NCBI RefSeq assembly: GCF_001039355.2
Contig: NW_019775622.1
Coordinates: 220,653 to 284,652 of the forward strand
DNA from: Lingula anatina
Taxonomy: Eukaryota > Brachiopoda > Lingulata > Lingulida > Lingulidae
Direction of reading: 5' to 3'
Length of the DNA stretch: 64,000 nt
Both the position numbers and the translations under genes were made by a program. Positions 52,901 through 64,000 of this stretch are shown one piece after another. The notes beneath the pieces are model-generated. The model ran no database searches, was not told the origin of the DNA, and saw nothing but the letters and a program-made list of their open reading frames with translations. Positions within the stretch are counted from its first letter, which is position 1, and every line of letters starts with the position of its first letter.

Positions 52901-55102
52901 AAAACATTGATGTCAGACAGTCTGAAATTCTGCAAAGAATTGAGGAGTAAGTCAGAGTAAGTACAGATCACAAGCCATTCATTTTGAATATAAACATTGT
53001 CTATTACAAACAACCTCATGCAGATACAGGATATTTAAAAAGAGGGGGTCTTTCCCCGGATGTTTACCCATCTATATTAATTCTAATCAAATAAAAATAT
53101 GCATTTTGAATGGTCATTACTAGACAGTATTATCATGATTGCTTTTGCATAACCTGGTATTGAAATTAAAAAAAAAAAAAATCACGTTCTATGCAGCCAA
53201 GATAAATGTGTTTTACATTTGTCAATAAGCAATACAACAATTGATCTCAGAATACCCTTTTTCCAGTTATGAAGGTAAATTAACAAAAACCATCCAAAGA
53301 CTTGAGCAACTGTCAGCAGTATGCTCCAGTGTCATGAGTGGTGCTGTGGAACCCTGTGGACTCAGTCAGCTAGAAGACCAGATCAAAAGTCATGACACTT
53401 GCTTAGATGATTCCAATAATGGAAATTACCTGAAAGTACCAGAAAATGATAGACAAGATGTTGTTTTGTCACAAAGTGTTGAACTAATGGAGACATTGGA
53501 ATCTACATCAGAGGACACAATCGATATGCCGTCTCAGTCTTCATCTGTGATACATGCGCATTCTGCACCATCTCCCACTTTGCAGTCCGTGTCTGTTTTG
53601 GATCCAGAAAGTGAGCAAGCCATTTATTTCAAGTTTCAGAGTATATGGGAAACTATTCATGAATACAGGTAATGCAGATGATGATGGTTAATTTTTCCAG
53701 TGGATACAAGCACATTTTGGTGTAACTGTAGTTTCATAACTATTAATTGCATCACCTTGTGCTCAGAATTGTACAGTGCCTAGCTACAGCTGTCCTCGTA
53801 TATTACTCTTTTGGTACACATAGACTTAGTGTTTAAAAAGTTTGCACTATTTCTTATGATCTGAGATTTTTGATAACTCATCCAAGTTAACTTTGTAAAC
53901 TTATTTCATTTTGAATTAATTTATAAAATATTGTCATCTTCCCATCCTATGAACCAAAATATACAATTGTGTGGTTTGTGTGTATGTGTAGATGTGGCAT
54001 ATTTCCTTCTCCAAAAGTCATTGAAATTCATTCATTCCCGTTACCTCATTGCAGCCAAACTATAGAGACAGTCCTGAGTGGCCATCCCATTCCTGTGCCG
54101 TCCCCGTCCACCCCCAGTAGAGAACAGGCTGTGGAGATGCTGAAAAGACTGTATACCATGTCCCTTGAGCTCAAGATGGAATTCATCAAGTATGCTTATC
54201 ATTGTTGTTGCTTTTTTCCCACAGTCAATTGCACTGTTGGTGTGTGTGTATGATGGTGTATTGTGATCCTGTCTAACTGTTTGGCTCCCTGGTTATCCTT
54301 TTCTCACACTAGAACAAATAAGTGGTATAAATTTTGAACCTTAATTATTATAAAAATTAATTAATGAAAAAAATACTTTCAGATTCACCAACAGTGGTTT
54401 TACTGTGAATTTGAATCAGTTTTTACTCTGGTCCTGTTGATTTTATGAGGCCAGCTCTACAGTAGGCTCTTATGGTCATTCTCTTATAATTTGACAAAGA
54501 AATAAAGCATATTAACATTTTCTGTAAAAATTTCATTTCTGTATTTCAGTTTCCTGTCAGTTCCTGTTCCTGAAGCCAATCTACACCCGGAGGAATTTTT
54601 CTCATTTTGCCAAGTATTAAATCACTTCTTAGACTATTTGGATATAAAGGTAAAACAACTACCATGCTTTATTTGAGGTGTAAATTCTGCATGTTTTCAT
54701 TGTATGTGAGAAAACTTATTCTTCTTTTATAATACTGCAATGAAAACATCCGTGAAAGCTCATAACGGCATGTTTGAAGACCCTGTGTGTTGGGACAAAG
54801 TTGTAAGATGTGTAGGTAAATGTATCAATATGTCATCCAGCCCATGGGCAGGTGCAGTTTTTATAGTACAGAGTTAATATATTTACTTATAGTATAACAA
54901 ACATTGTATGGAAGGCTGCATTACTATAATCCAAGTTATTTTCCTGTAGAAGGAGGCCCAGGGTCCCGATGTCCACCCAGAGAAGTTACTGCTCTATTTT
55001 CTCAATGACAGCAGGAGAGAGGGGATGGTGAATGGGCTGGCACAGCTCAGTGAGATGATTCACAGAATGGGAAACTGTGGTCTAAACCTGCAGGTCCACT
55101 GA
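46839..55102 (+). CDS. SWT1: SWT1-family nuclear RNA endonuclease with WW domain
   Basis: Swt1 proteins act in nuclear mRNA quality control. Exons: 46839-46997, 47379-48650, 48941-49022, 49289-49362, 49549-49647, 50280-50361, 50811-50960, 51314-51468, 51855-51949, 52240-52302, 52561-52649, 52875-52956, 53267-53668, 54055-54189, 54550-54649, 54950-55102 (TGA). Frame is continuous and gives 1063 aa, longer than human SWT1 (about 900). Residues 16-46 form a WW domain (W20, W43, P46). A strongly basic stretch (KKKKRKKKKKPRSK) follows, likely a nuclear signal, then a Ser/Thr/Pro-rich region to about 470. The PIN domain has acidic positions D484, E520, D576/D577 and D601. The C-terminal third is helical and fits the Swt1 HEPN-like region. 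The ATG at 46839 has a good context (AGCATGG); an in-frame ATG at 46815 is weaker. The acceptor at 51314 is the least certain junction. Confidence 0.9.
47379..48650 (+). other. SWT1 large low-complexity exon
   Basis: A single 1272-base exon rich in Ser, Thr, Pro, Lys and Asn with no recognised fold. It follows a TTGTTAG acceptor in phase 0 and ends at GCG followed by GTATAT, a weak donor. The alternative acceptor at 47389 would not keep frame with the previous exon. The sequence would run on for 42 more in-frame codons if the donor were skipped, so intron retention would give a short protein without the PIN domain. Confidence 0.8.
48941..50960 (+). other. SWT1 PIN nuclease domain (five exons)
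   Basis: Exons 48941-49022, 49289-49362, 49549-49647, 50280-50361 and 50811-50960. Motifs in order are LYMVLDTNILLSHL, VLVIPWVVIQELDYLKD, DDRLLQCCLQF and KIVVFSNDTNLC. The acidic residues in these four motifs form the usual PIN metal-binding set, so the nuclease is predicted to be active. Confidence 0.9.
49379..49450 (+). mobile_element. Dispersed element, family 2, partial copy 3
   Basis: GTTCACAACAGGGGACTAA followed by TAGTCTGC, AACAAATATG and CCCAGTTAAAAGCTTG match the first third of the copy at 27089. It lies in a SWT1 intron, 17 bases after the donor. Confidence 0.55.
52357..52400. repeat. CACACCCA-type minisatellite
   Basis: Several CCCACACA units followed by CACGCGCACGCACACG in a SWT1 intron. 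Confidence 0.85.
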
Positions 55103-55570
55103 CTCTGCATATCACTAGGAAGGTGGTTAGACCAAGCCAAATACAACAAAACTTGGCGTTTGTCTGATAAGATGACAAATTAACAAAATTTGGCTGTGAT
55201 TAAAAAAAAAATGAATACCTAATGTTAGAGAAATTCTGATGTAGGATAAAAGAGAAGTGCAATGCATGGTTGTTTCAGGTCTGCCTAATAATAAGTTTAT
55301 TCACTAGTGTTATTTTTATGTGTTTGTTATGAGACTGCTGTTAAATAGTTGCATTTTTCTAAAAATTACATTTTCCATTCAGTGTTGCCATCACTGCTAG
55401 ACATGCACTGGTTTGAAGACAACTGTAGTTCGTTTCATTTGAAATTTACTGGGTTGTTTTAGTAAAAATACAGGTCAAGCTCAAAATATTGCTCGATTTC
55501 TTTCAGAATTATCGCAATTCTGTATAATGTTCAATATATTTTTGTACCTTTAAGTCAAATATTTACCTAT

Positions 55571-55576
55571 AATAAA
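55571..55576 (+). terminator. Candidate polyadenylation signal of SWT1
   Basis: A canonical AATAAA about 470 bases after the SWT1 stop, followed by a T-rich and GT-containing stretch. Confidence 0.6.
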
Positions 55577-55754
55577 TTTCCATGTTTGTTATTGGATTGG
55601 TTTTTATTTACTATCTCTTAAAGGGTATGTGGAATAGACATTTAAAGGAATTTTTATTTGACAGACATTTTTCAGATTCCTTTTCAATTTTTCTGCACTC
55701 CCACTTTGGAATAAGTTTTAAACATCCTGATAAAAATACTTATATATAAAAACG

Positions 55755-55760
55755 TTTATT
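55755..55760 (-). terminator. Candidate polyadenylation signal of HMCES
   Basis: TTTATT on the plus strand reads AATAAA on the minus strand, about 270 bases after the HMCES stop. A second one lies at 55842-55847. Confidence 0.5.
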
Positions 55761-56028
55761 TCTATAAAAATAAACATATTCCAACTATAAAAACAGAACT
55801 AGATCTATATCTACAACGAACCCCTTCCCCTTTCTTTAGAATTTATTTACGTTTCAGTACATCATGTTGCAAATTCTTTTTTACATGGGTGAAACAGGAA
55901 AGAACTGGAAATCCCCTTTCTCACTGCATTCAGACGAACTGAAAAAAGCCATCACAGGACCACTTCAACATGATATGAGAGAATTTTTTCCTCATTTAAA
56001 TGCAATGATAGCAGCTACAGCATAAATG

Positions 56029-59000
56029 TCAGTTTTCAATCTTGGGCTTCTTTGAAACTTGTTCATCATCTTTATCATTTACACTTTTATCAACTGTGTT
56101 ATTACTGCTAGCAGCGGATATCCCTTTTGCCAAGTTGACATTTGCACTGGACTTTCTCTTACTGCTAGAGACTGCACTGGAAGAATCTTGAAGCTTTCCC
56201 TTCCCCAGCCACGCTTGCATCATATTGGCACTGGCAGAAGTCTTCTTTTTGCTAAATTTTAAATAAAACTAGAGGATCAGAGAGGCGATACCGCCTCCGA
56301 ATATTGTACCACCAGCCGGAGCACGATCGTATAGGCCCCCCCCCCCACAAAAAAGGGACACCACCACCAGTCTTGTGCTTGACAAGCTGTAAAAAATGCA
56401 ATCAACAAGAATTCTCAAAATATGCAAAAAATATATATATATATATATAACTAAAATGGTACAATCAAAGTTCAGTTCATCGTAAGGTAGGTCAAAGGTC
56501 AATTTCAAGGTCACAGTAAATTTCCAGTATATATAACTTCCTATTCAAGTTCAACAGTAACTATGGACCTATCTCTGCCAGTTTTGGAGATAAAAGGGAA
56601 CCAAAATTTGTAAAGTTCAATTCATGATAAAAAGTAGGTCAAAGGTCAATTTCAAGGTCACACTAAGATTGCCAGTATATGACTTCCTATTCAACTTCAA
56701 TAGTAACTATGGACCTATCTCTGCCAGTTTTGGAGATATAAGGGACTAAATGTTATAATTTTGGAGTTACCATAATGTGCCTTAAATTTCGTACAGAAAA
56801 AATTAATTAAAATAAAGAAAATGTCATTTTGGTCAAAATTCTTGAAATAGGAGGTGCTCTGAAGTTTCAGAAGTTCAAATTTGATGAAATAATGTCATTT
56901 TTGAACACAAGTTGTCTGCTTTGCCAAGCCTTATGTTTTATTTTTCCAGAGTTCAAAATTTATTATCCATTACCGTACTGCACATTTTGCTTTCACCACC
57001 AATATGTACTTTTTGATACAGCGTAACTCGAAAACCGTATGGAATACAAAAAAACCGAGACCACCTCCAGTGTTGGGCTTTACATGCTCTACAAAATGCA
57101 AAAAAGAATGGGTCTCTAGCATTAACGGTTCCTGAATTAGAGACAGTTTTCAGTTTCGGTATCTTATGGCCGCTACTCCCGTGAAAATGCACCGATTGAC
57201 CCCAAATTCACGGAGATGAAAGATGACCCGAAGGGTAACACTTTCCAATAATATTATTGGTTAAGTCTGTGTAGTGTCTGAATAACAGCGCAAATAATTT
57301 TTTTTTCGGCAAAAATTTTGTTTTTTTGAAAATTTTGGCCCGTTTGACCTTGAAATAAAGGTCAAAGGTCAAATCCAAGGGCATATTTGAAATCTACACA
57401 TATGACTTTTGGAAAGCCGTCTGTAGAAATTTTTCCCATAATTCCTTCCGAAGGGTAAATAATTAGCATTTAATTTTGCCATTTTTGGACAAGGGTGCAT
57501 TGCAATGAGTGCCACACCTAGACCCCAATTCCGACAAAGCCCAAATTTTATGTGGAACGAGTTGAGATTATAGGTGACCTAAATCCAAGAGGTGGGTACA
57601 GAGGCACTTACCGTCTAGGAGGAGAAGCGGTAACGGTGAGATGGCGGCGGAGCCAGAGGAGCCGGCGGAGCCGGCGGAACATGCGGGTCGGGACTAAAAC
57701 CATGTGTACCGCCAGCGCCTACGCTGGTGGTACAATTAAATAATTATCAGAAAAATGATAACTGAATTTTTACATAATAAAACAATACAAAAATCTAAAA
57801 TAAACTCCCATTTGATATGTGTAATGTTTTTCACACGGTAAAAAGTGTGAACCATGCACTCTGTTATCCATAAATCACACATTTCCCAAAACTTCTTTTA
57901 TCAAGAAAAAAAACATTTAAACATATTTTGAGAGGCATGAGCTGCCTCCTGGGTATGAACTAAGTGGCTTTCTCTGAAGCAGGCTGCATTACCCAAAATA
58001 AAATTTTCAAGCTGGAAGCACATTTCCACAAATGCCAGATTCTACCTACTTGGGGTCAATAGCCTTCACACATTCTGGGGAGTTGTTCCTGGAATTATTG
58101 ACCAATGTGGACACTGGGTGATACTGGAGACAGGATGCTGGATGAATGACACTTACTGCCTGAAACAATACAAATCATACCTTTGAGTAAATTTCTTGTA
58201 CATCATATAAAATAACTTCTAAATTCTGATGACAAAAAAGGTCAATTAAGTATACTCTCATCTGTTTGTTCGTTTGTTCTAGTTTGTTTGTTTGTGACCC
58301 CCATTTCATCACTTCAAAAATTTTTGTTCAACATTTGTACAGCTGTGTAAATTAGTTAACTTTTTTTTTTCTTTTGAAATTGACATTTACTGTCTTTATC
58401 ACAATTAAAAGAACATGCCCTAGATGTGTATACAATATGATGTGACACCTGACATACCTCTTTCAAAGGCACCTCCCCAAAGTCCAGCCACTGTTTTACA
58501 TCTTCATCAGTCTCCAGTATGGCCTAAACAAAGAACATTTAGTGGTGTCAGATCAATGTGTTCAAAAAGTTGTATAAACATCACCTTTCTGTCATTCAAA
58601 GTGAGTTATTTATTTATTATTTTTTAAGTTTTTTTAATAATCTTACATAGGGTTGCCATCTATGAAGGTCCACTTGTATTTATTGATGAATTTTAAATCT
58701 CATATGAAAAGTTATCCCTTTCAGGATTCTGTTTTCTTAAGTGCTAAGAGCTACTGAGCATACTGTATTGATCACTTACCGGCATTCTGTGGTGGAGCCA
58801 GGACAGGGAAGAGGAAGCCTCAACAGTGATGACGCTGTATGTGTATAAAGGTTCTCCATCCTAGAAATAAAGTCAATGTCTCAGTACCAAATATAGGTCT
58901 TTCAGGCTGTAAAAACTGATGCACAACAAGGCAGCAAAGCTGTCAAATGTACAGACGACAAGAAAGAAAATAATCCAGTCAAGTTGGTTCGCCAATTTGG

Positions 59001-60884
59001 GCTGTAAGTCATTCATTCTTGTAATTTTTTTCCATTTTATTTGTATAATAGTGGATAAAATGTGCGGAAAAAAGCAAAAAACAGCATAACTTTTTGAAAA
59101 CTTTAATCAGAGAAGCCACGTGACTCACCTTATTATCAGATCCCTTCCACGTATCAAAAACACCTGCCATGGTGAGCAACCTGCTTCTATCATACTCATC
59201 TAAAATATGTGAGTGAAGTACATAAAGAACCTGGTGACAAAAATTAGACTATGAAATACTTTTAATAAAATGATGCATGTTCATGTGAACTAAATCAGGG
59301 GGAGTGTAAAATTGTGTATTCTGACTATTAAAAAAAAAAAACTTATGTGAAAATCTCATTTATTATATTACCAGGCATTTAAGTTGTTGTTTTTGAAGAC
59401 TTGTGGTCATATAGATATTTAGTAATACAATGGTAATATCTATGATTCTATTATTTTCAGTTCCTGGCTATTTTCTACTATTTTCACCTGTTTTCTTTTC
59501 TTCTTCCTTTTCACTTTTCACTGAAACACCGAGTTCTTTAGTATCTGATGTTGCATCTTTTGGGAAATATATAAAATAAGGTTGCTTTTTGCCATCTTCA
59601 GTTGTATTCCATTCATAATACCTAAAACAAACCAATATAAATATTTTATCTTATAACCTTAACCTTTAGGGAAAAATTTTCTCCCAAGAAGTAAATCTAC
59701 ACATTGAAATTTTTACCTGCAACAAAAATTCAAAGGCATAAATTAAAATGTAAATTTTCCTTTGTAAAAGCTTTTTCATTTTTTACTTTTCTTTTATTCA
59801 TTTACTGGGCATTTAGGAGACTTTCAAAATCTGCTAATCACCAATAATGTTTTAATCACAAATGTCATTAAACTTGTTATCAATGACCAAACCATGACAA
59901 AAAAACATATTCAACTTAAATCAATTTATATTTGAGAAAAGATTGTCTTAAAAAAAAATTTTTTTTTTGAGATGTCAAACAACCCTGAGAAGATCCTTAC
60001 CCATCTGCTAAGACCACACATCTCCCACCCCTCTGTAGGGGCACCTTGAAGGAAGCTTTCTGTAGCATACTGTCACTTCTGCAGTTGTTCATTTTATATT
60101 CTACTTTATTTGGATCTCCTTTGTGCCAGCGGGGTACCAATCCCCAACGCATTGGCAGGATAACTCGCTCACATTCAGATGGTTCTTCAAAATGTTTGGC
60201 AGAGACTAAGACAGGCCTGTAAGATTTAAATGTTATGTACAGTACACACGTAATATAGATTCATACATTTTACTCTAACTGCATACACATATTCAACACT
60301 GTTTTGATTAAGATTAAGTATAGAAACATTCCACAGTATTTACTTTTTTTAGTATAACGAAATCAAATTGGGAACTAAAAAGCAAGGCTGGCACACATAC
60401 AGTTACATGTACACTGAACAAAATGAATTTCACCCACTGACTACAGTGCAAATTAGAAATCATAGATTTGTCTATCCAAACATTGCAAACAGTGGAATTC
60501 TCTTTGATGAACAAATATATATATATGATGCGTGTGTTTTAATCTTTATAAAAATAACTGTCAAATTTGGTATTTTAAATTGTGAATCAAGAAAGCATAC
60601 GTGTTTTGTCCTGGAGACATGTTAAATGATGGTCGATACTTCCCCTCGTCCTGCCACCAGTTTGGTTGTACTTTCTTTCCATTCTGTGTGTACTGACATT
60701 TTCTGCATATTTCTTTTGGAGCTAAAGTGCTACAACAGAAATGTCACATTTTAATGCTTGAATGGATATTGCCAAGAATTCATCACCAGAATTTAAATGT
60801 TAAAACAAAAGTTTAAATCATATAAAAGACAAGCCCTCAAAAGTCAAATAAATCTTCTCTAAACTACAAATTCAATTAATTATA

Positions 60885-60915
<31 letters not shown>

Positions 60916-61275
60916 TGCATGTGTGTGTGTGTGTGTGCGACCCTGGCTGAAAACATGCCTTGATCAGTCTAGTTTCAGTTTCAGTTTATTGAAACTCACA
61001 GCTAGCTGTGTACACTCGACATAGAGATGCCAGTAATATTCGAAACAATCATGTTTTTAGTTTTGCTTTTATTAGAAACAAGATTTACGTCTCTCATATT
61101 ACTTTGAATTGTTTGGATTCATTTAGATAAAATAAGACAAAACGGGGTTTCCACTAATCGAAAATAGTGACAATCGGTACTATTTTGACCTGTTAGTAAC
61201 GAAACATTTGGTTGCAGAACAAAACCTTTGCATTTTTAGATGATGGTTCACTTACCAGGCCGTTCTCCCACACAT
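56029..61275 (-). CDS. HMCES: Abasic site processing protein HMCES (SRAP domain)
   Basis: SRAP proteins form a covalent crosslink with abasic sites in single-stranded DNA at replication forks and so shield them. Exons in transcript order: 61275-61256, 60729-60601, 60216-60001, 59621-59488, 59199-59129, 58860-58780, 58523-58458, 58159-58050, 56251-56029 (TGA). The frame is continuous and gives 349 aa, close to the human protein (354). The start reads MCGRTAC, so removal of Met exposes the reactive Cys2. Other family residues are visible: N94 in NNCRSD, E125 in YYEW, H213 in HHRMP, plus PMRWGLVP, LLTMAGVFDTW and VNNSRNN. The C-terminal exon (MMQAWLGKGKLQ, then Ser/Lys-rich sequence ending KKPKIEN) resembles the PCNA-interacting and nuclear-signal tail of animal HMCES. 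The gene is intact. Its last intron carries a 1.4-kb transposon-like element. Confidence 0.96.
56303..57736. mobile_element. 1.43-kb element with 14-bp terminal inverted repeats in the last HMCES intron
   Basis: ATTGTACCACCAGC at 56303-56316 is repeated as its exact reverse complement at 57723-57736. The interior contains two direct units of about 130 bases (about 56466-56600 and 56612-56745), each with AGGTCAAAGGTCA and TCAAGGTCA. A third AGGTCAAAGGTCA lies at 57359-57371. The right end is GC-rich (GGCGGAGCC repeats) and unlike the AT-rich surroundings. I recognise no transposase, so it would be non-autonomous. A clear target duplication is not visible. Confidence 0.65.
60887..60938. repeat. 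Compound CT/GT microsatellite
   Basis: A CT run followed by TGTGCATG and a GT run, in an HMCES intron. Confidence 0.9.
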
Positions 61276-61288
61276 GATAACCAGCTGT

Positions 61289-61440
61289 CTGCAAAAAAAA
61301 TGGAGGGATTTGAAGGTTACTCTAGCTCAGCCAAATATATACACTTGCTGTACCCTCACCGGAAACGACATTCGGGTCATTGAGGTCAAGAAAACAACCA
61401 ATCAGATGCAAGGATCGTGAAGCCTGCCCAGGCAGCGCAG
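61289..61440 (-). promoter_or_regulatory. Probable HMCES 5' intron and promoter
   Basis: The start-codon exon is preceded by TTTTTTTTGCAG. A matching donor (TTTCCG then GTGAGGG, minus strand) ends an exon at 61360, implying a 71-base intron in the 5'UTR and a small non-coding first exon. ACCAATCAG at 61398-61406 is a CCAAT box just upstream. The arrangement is inferred from splice and promoter signals alone. Confidence 0.45.
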
Positions 61441-64000
61441 GCCTGCCTGAGTTTGTCAGGTTGCATTACTAAGCATGGATCTGAACCAGTGTAGTGACTA
61501 TTGCATTCTCTGCCTACGACTGTCGGGAAATCTTAACTTAAAGTCAAAACAAATTGCGCCTGGAATTTTGGACAACAACATTTCCTTGCACTTTTGTGCC
61601 ATATTTTTAAATAAAAATGCCTTGCTGTTTAGTTTGGGGTAGTGGCGTTATTCCCGATAACTGACTAAAAAGGGGAAAAAAAGCCCCGTTTTATGAACGT
61701 TTGACCAGTCAATATTGATAGAATGTCAACAAGCGCCACTGACCATAAATTGTAGGGAAATCAGAAGATTTTTTCTGCATTATTTAAACAATGTAGGCTA
61801 GTCTGTTCTGGATTTTTTAGTATTAATCCCAGAAAAAAAACTGTTGTTGTTTTTATACCACACTGTGGACTTAAATTGGCACCTCCACGCACCCACCCTG
61901 AAAAAATATTAAGAGAGAGAGAGAGAAACTCAGATTTAGCCTGATTTAGGCCTAGCTGATGTGATCGTTAAACATGTACAGGGGTATAAATAAATAGATG
62001 TGTCATTTTGACTTATTAAAAGGCCTGGACGTGTACGCTAGATAAAAAAGTCAAATTTAGGCCTATAATATTTTTTAAATATTTGTATTTTGTTTTGAGT
62101 TTATGGCTACACGGTGGAAAAAATTAATAAGGAACTGTTCACTGTTTGATGGGCTACACAAAAGTGTGAAACGGGCTTGCGTTTTGCCTTCTCAAAAAGT
62201 GTAGCCTAAGCCCTAGCCGACCCCCAACCCTCACGGATTTGGATCTAAGGGTGTATTCCCAGAGATTTAGATCGATCCATGGATTAAGATTTAGATCGAC
62301 CTAACTCCCTGGGGGTTCACGCTAAATTGCAGTCAGCCGAGCGCGCACCATAGTTAATTACCCCCTTACAGCTTTCAGTTGGCGGGGCAGACGCTTAAGC
62401 CGGCTAAGCTGACAGTTATCTAGTGAGACTCCCCACAGGGATAGATCGATCTAAAATCTATGGAAATGGGGTCTAGGACACAGCAGGTCTATATTCTGTA
62501 TATACTAGCTGGGTCCTAGTTTGGCTGAGAGTCCTACAAGAAGTACCTGAGATCTCTAATAATTATAGTCAGCGATTAGTTTTAAAACAAATTATATTAC
62601 TACTTAGGCCTATGTGAAACAAAAAGGTTCACGCCATGTAGGCCTACGCACGCTTTCAAATATCATAAATATATAGGGCTTGTAGGCCTATTTGGCACGC
62701 AAGGGGAATATTAGGCCAAACACACACACACACGCACGTACACACACACACTATTGATAACAATTATTATCATTATTGTAATAATAATAATTAATCTGCC
62801 AATGGTTTTGCGTTACCAATTTTTCTGATCTTTACTGTTCGTTAATTAAAGAGATGAAGGCGAGTTTTGAAATTATTAATTATTATTTTTCAGTTCGAAT
62901 TTAGATTGTTATTGATAAATTTAATGTTACAGGTACATGTTACAGCATTTAAATTACGCTCTAATTGTTTATTGAAAAATCGTGACGTTCAAAAGTAAAT
63001 AAAAACCACTCTCTTACGGGAAAGCATTACAGACCTATGCCATGAAGCGCTCCCATTAGCAGCCAGCAGAGTATAGGCCTTATCATGCATGACGTATGCC
63101 CTCACCTCAGCTAAACTGGTTTTTGTCATGATGTAAACCATTACATAGGCTAGTCAAAGGTAGATACGTCGTAAGCACGGTTTTAAATAGGCTACTCTTT
63201 AAAACAAGGTAGCCTAGGCCTACAGACCTCCTCTACGGAGGGGTAAAGGCTACCCTGAGCGTCAGGTTCAATGCGCGCGACAGCTTCTTCTTTTTTTACC
63301 CGATCATAAGAGAAAGGTGTGATTAAAAAAATACAATAAAGAAGTTAGCAAGCGCAACTGGTACTTTCTCAGGGATTTTTCCGAAAATGAACTTTTATGT
63401 TAGAGATATGTTGTTTGATGTTTTAAAGCGACAGTTCGGATCCTCGCTTATTCAATTTAGACCCCAATGTTAAGGATAATATGGCATGCATTTTGTATTG
63501 GACAAATTGTCTTATCCATTAATCTTACATTAAAATGTCTTTATGAACGATTTTTGTTAGAATTGGAGATAGGGCCTACAATGTCATTATCCAAAGTTTT
63601 GCAGCTACAGTACTATCTCTGTACAAGGCCAAGCAGGCCAATTGCCCACAAAAAATTTTGTTGTTCTACCTACAGAGGAGAAGAATTCTTTGTGTAGCCT
63701 ATGTATGCACTTTAAAAAGTTGCACTCATTTTTATCCTAAGTTGTGATAATAGTGACTAATCCACCGACTAACCCAAGGTTTCATGACGTTTCACTTAAG
63801 GCTGTGTGTAGCTAGGCCTATGCCCATAGTTCAATGAACGCAAATCCATATGTCCCACAATGCAACACTACTAGTACTTGATCTAATTTGAATAGACACA
63901 ATCTAGCTGTTTTTTACAACAGAAATGTATCTGGTCCATAATTATCAAATCTGCAATAAAGTTGTTCGGTCAGATGCTTATTTGCAGGTTCTTTTTTCGT
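61441..64000. other. HMCES upstream flank, no gene seen
   Basis: Somewhat more CG dinucleotides than in the introns. It holds the second inverted-repeat element (62292-62453), a CA microsatellite near 62720-62752 and many GGCCTA-type short motifs. I found no exon with family resemblance. Confidence 0.6.
62292..62453 (-). mobile_element. MITE-like inverted-repeat element, copy 2
   Basis: The reverse complement aligns with 906-1067 along its whole length: GGGGAGTCTCACTAGATAAC, CTGTCAG, a GTAATTAACT core, TTTAGCGTGAACCCCCAGGG and AGTTAGGTCGATCTA. The two copies differ by many substitutions, so this insertion is not recent. Outside the right end, AATCTATGGAAATGGGGT resembles the sequence after copy 1 (AATCTATGAGAATGGGGT). 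Confidence 0.7.

Larger units (their letters stand above)
55103..56028. other. Convergent 3' region between SWT1 and HMCES
   Basis: It holds the two 3'UTRs facing each other. AATAAA at 55571-55576 (+) suits SWT1. On the minus strand, AATAAA at 55755-55760 and 55842-55847 suit HMCES. I see no gene in it. Confidence 0.65.

Noticed and set aside
53969-54054. Extension of the SWT1 exon upstream of 54055
   Set aside because: A clear TTGCAG acceptor at 54054 matches the phase of the previous exon; the upstream part is open only by chance.
56953-57192. Minus-strand open frame inside the 1.4-kb element as a transposase fragment
   Set aside because: I see no transposase motif or similarity; it is short and probably fortuitous.
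1-64000. CRISPR arrays, operons, ribosome binding sites, tRNA or rRNA genes
   Set aside because: The window is animal nuclear DNA. Short repeats are microsatellites or inverted-repeat elements, and I could not identify a tRNA or rRNA by eye.

Overview
The window is nuclear DNA from an animal. It is AT-rich, full of microsatellites and short inverted-repeat elements, and its genes are split into 9 to 24 visible coding exons with GT-AG introns. The gene content (FREM2, MAN1B1, a WW-bearing SWT1, HMCES) and the style of the dispersed repeats suggest an invertebrate bilaterian. A mollusc or other lophotrochozoan is my guess; the sequence does not prove it. I rebuilt the exons by hand from splice signals, reading-frame phase and family resemblance, and every exon chain keeps frame from end to end.

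Layout. (1) 1-15769: intron or upstream sequence of a FREM2-like gene, with mobile elements and no convincing gene. It contains a scaffolding error. The block between two single Ns (9719 and 14526) is a second allele of the flanking sequence, so about 4.8 kb is present twice. (2) 15770-35728, + strand: the C-terminal 1452 residues or so of FREM2 (end of the last CSPG repeat, five Calx-beta domains, the conserved membrane-proximal region, a furin-type site, one transmembrane helix and a tail ending in DSSEV). The N-terminal half lies upstream of the window. (3) 40295-46098, - strand: complete MAN1B1 (ER mannosyl-oligosaccharide 1,2-alpha-mannosidase), 11 exons, 656 aa. (4) 46839-55102, + strand: complete SWT1-family protein (WW domain, basic and low-complexity region, PIN nuclease domain, C-terminal helical region), 16 exons, 1063 aa. 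(5) 56029-61275, - strand: complete HMCES (SRAP abasic-site DNA-protein crosslinker), 9 exons, 349 aa. (6) 61361-64000: upstream flank of HMCES with a second copy of a small inverted-repeat element.

Gene order and function. MAN1B1 and SWT1 are head to head across a short interval with an ETS-type site, which looks like a shared promoter. SWT1 and HMCES converge tail to tail with about 0.9 kb between their stop codons, and FREM2 and MAN1B1 also converge. The genes belong to unrelated processes: basement-membrane adhesion, ER glycoprotein trimming, nuclear mRNA surveillance and DNA-damage shielding. I see no functional cluster and no new biological system. The most notable non-gene signals are the nested allelic duplication, a palindromic element between 29-bp direct repeats, and an intronic transposon-like element carrying repeated nuclear-receptor-type motifs.
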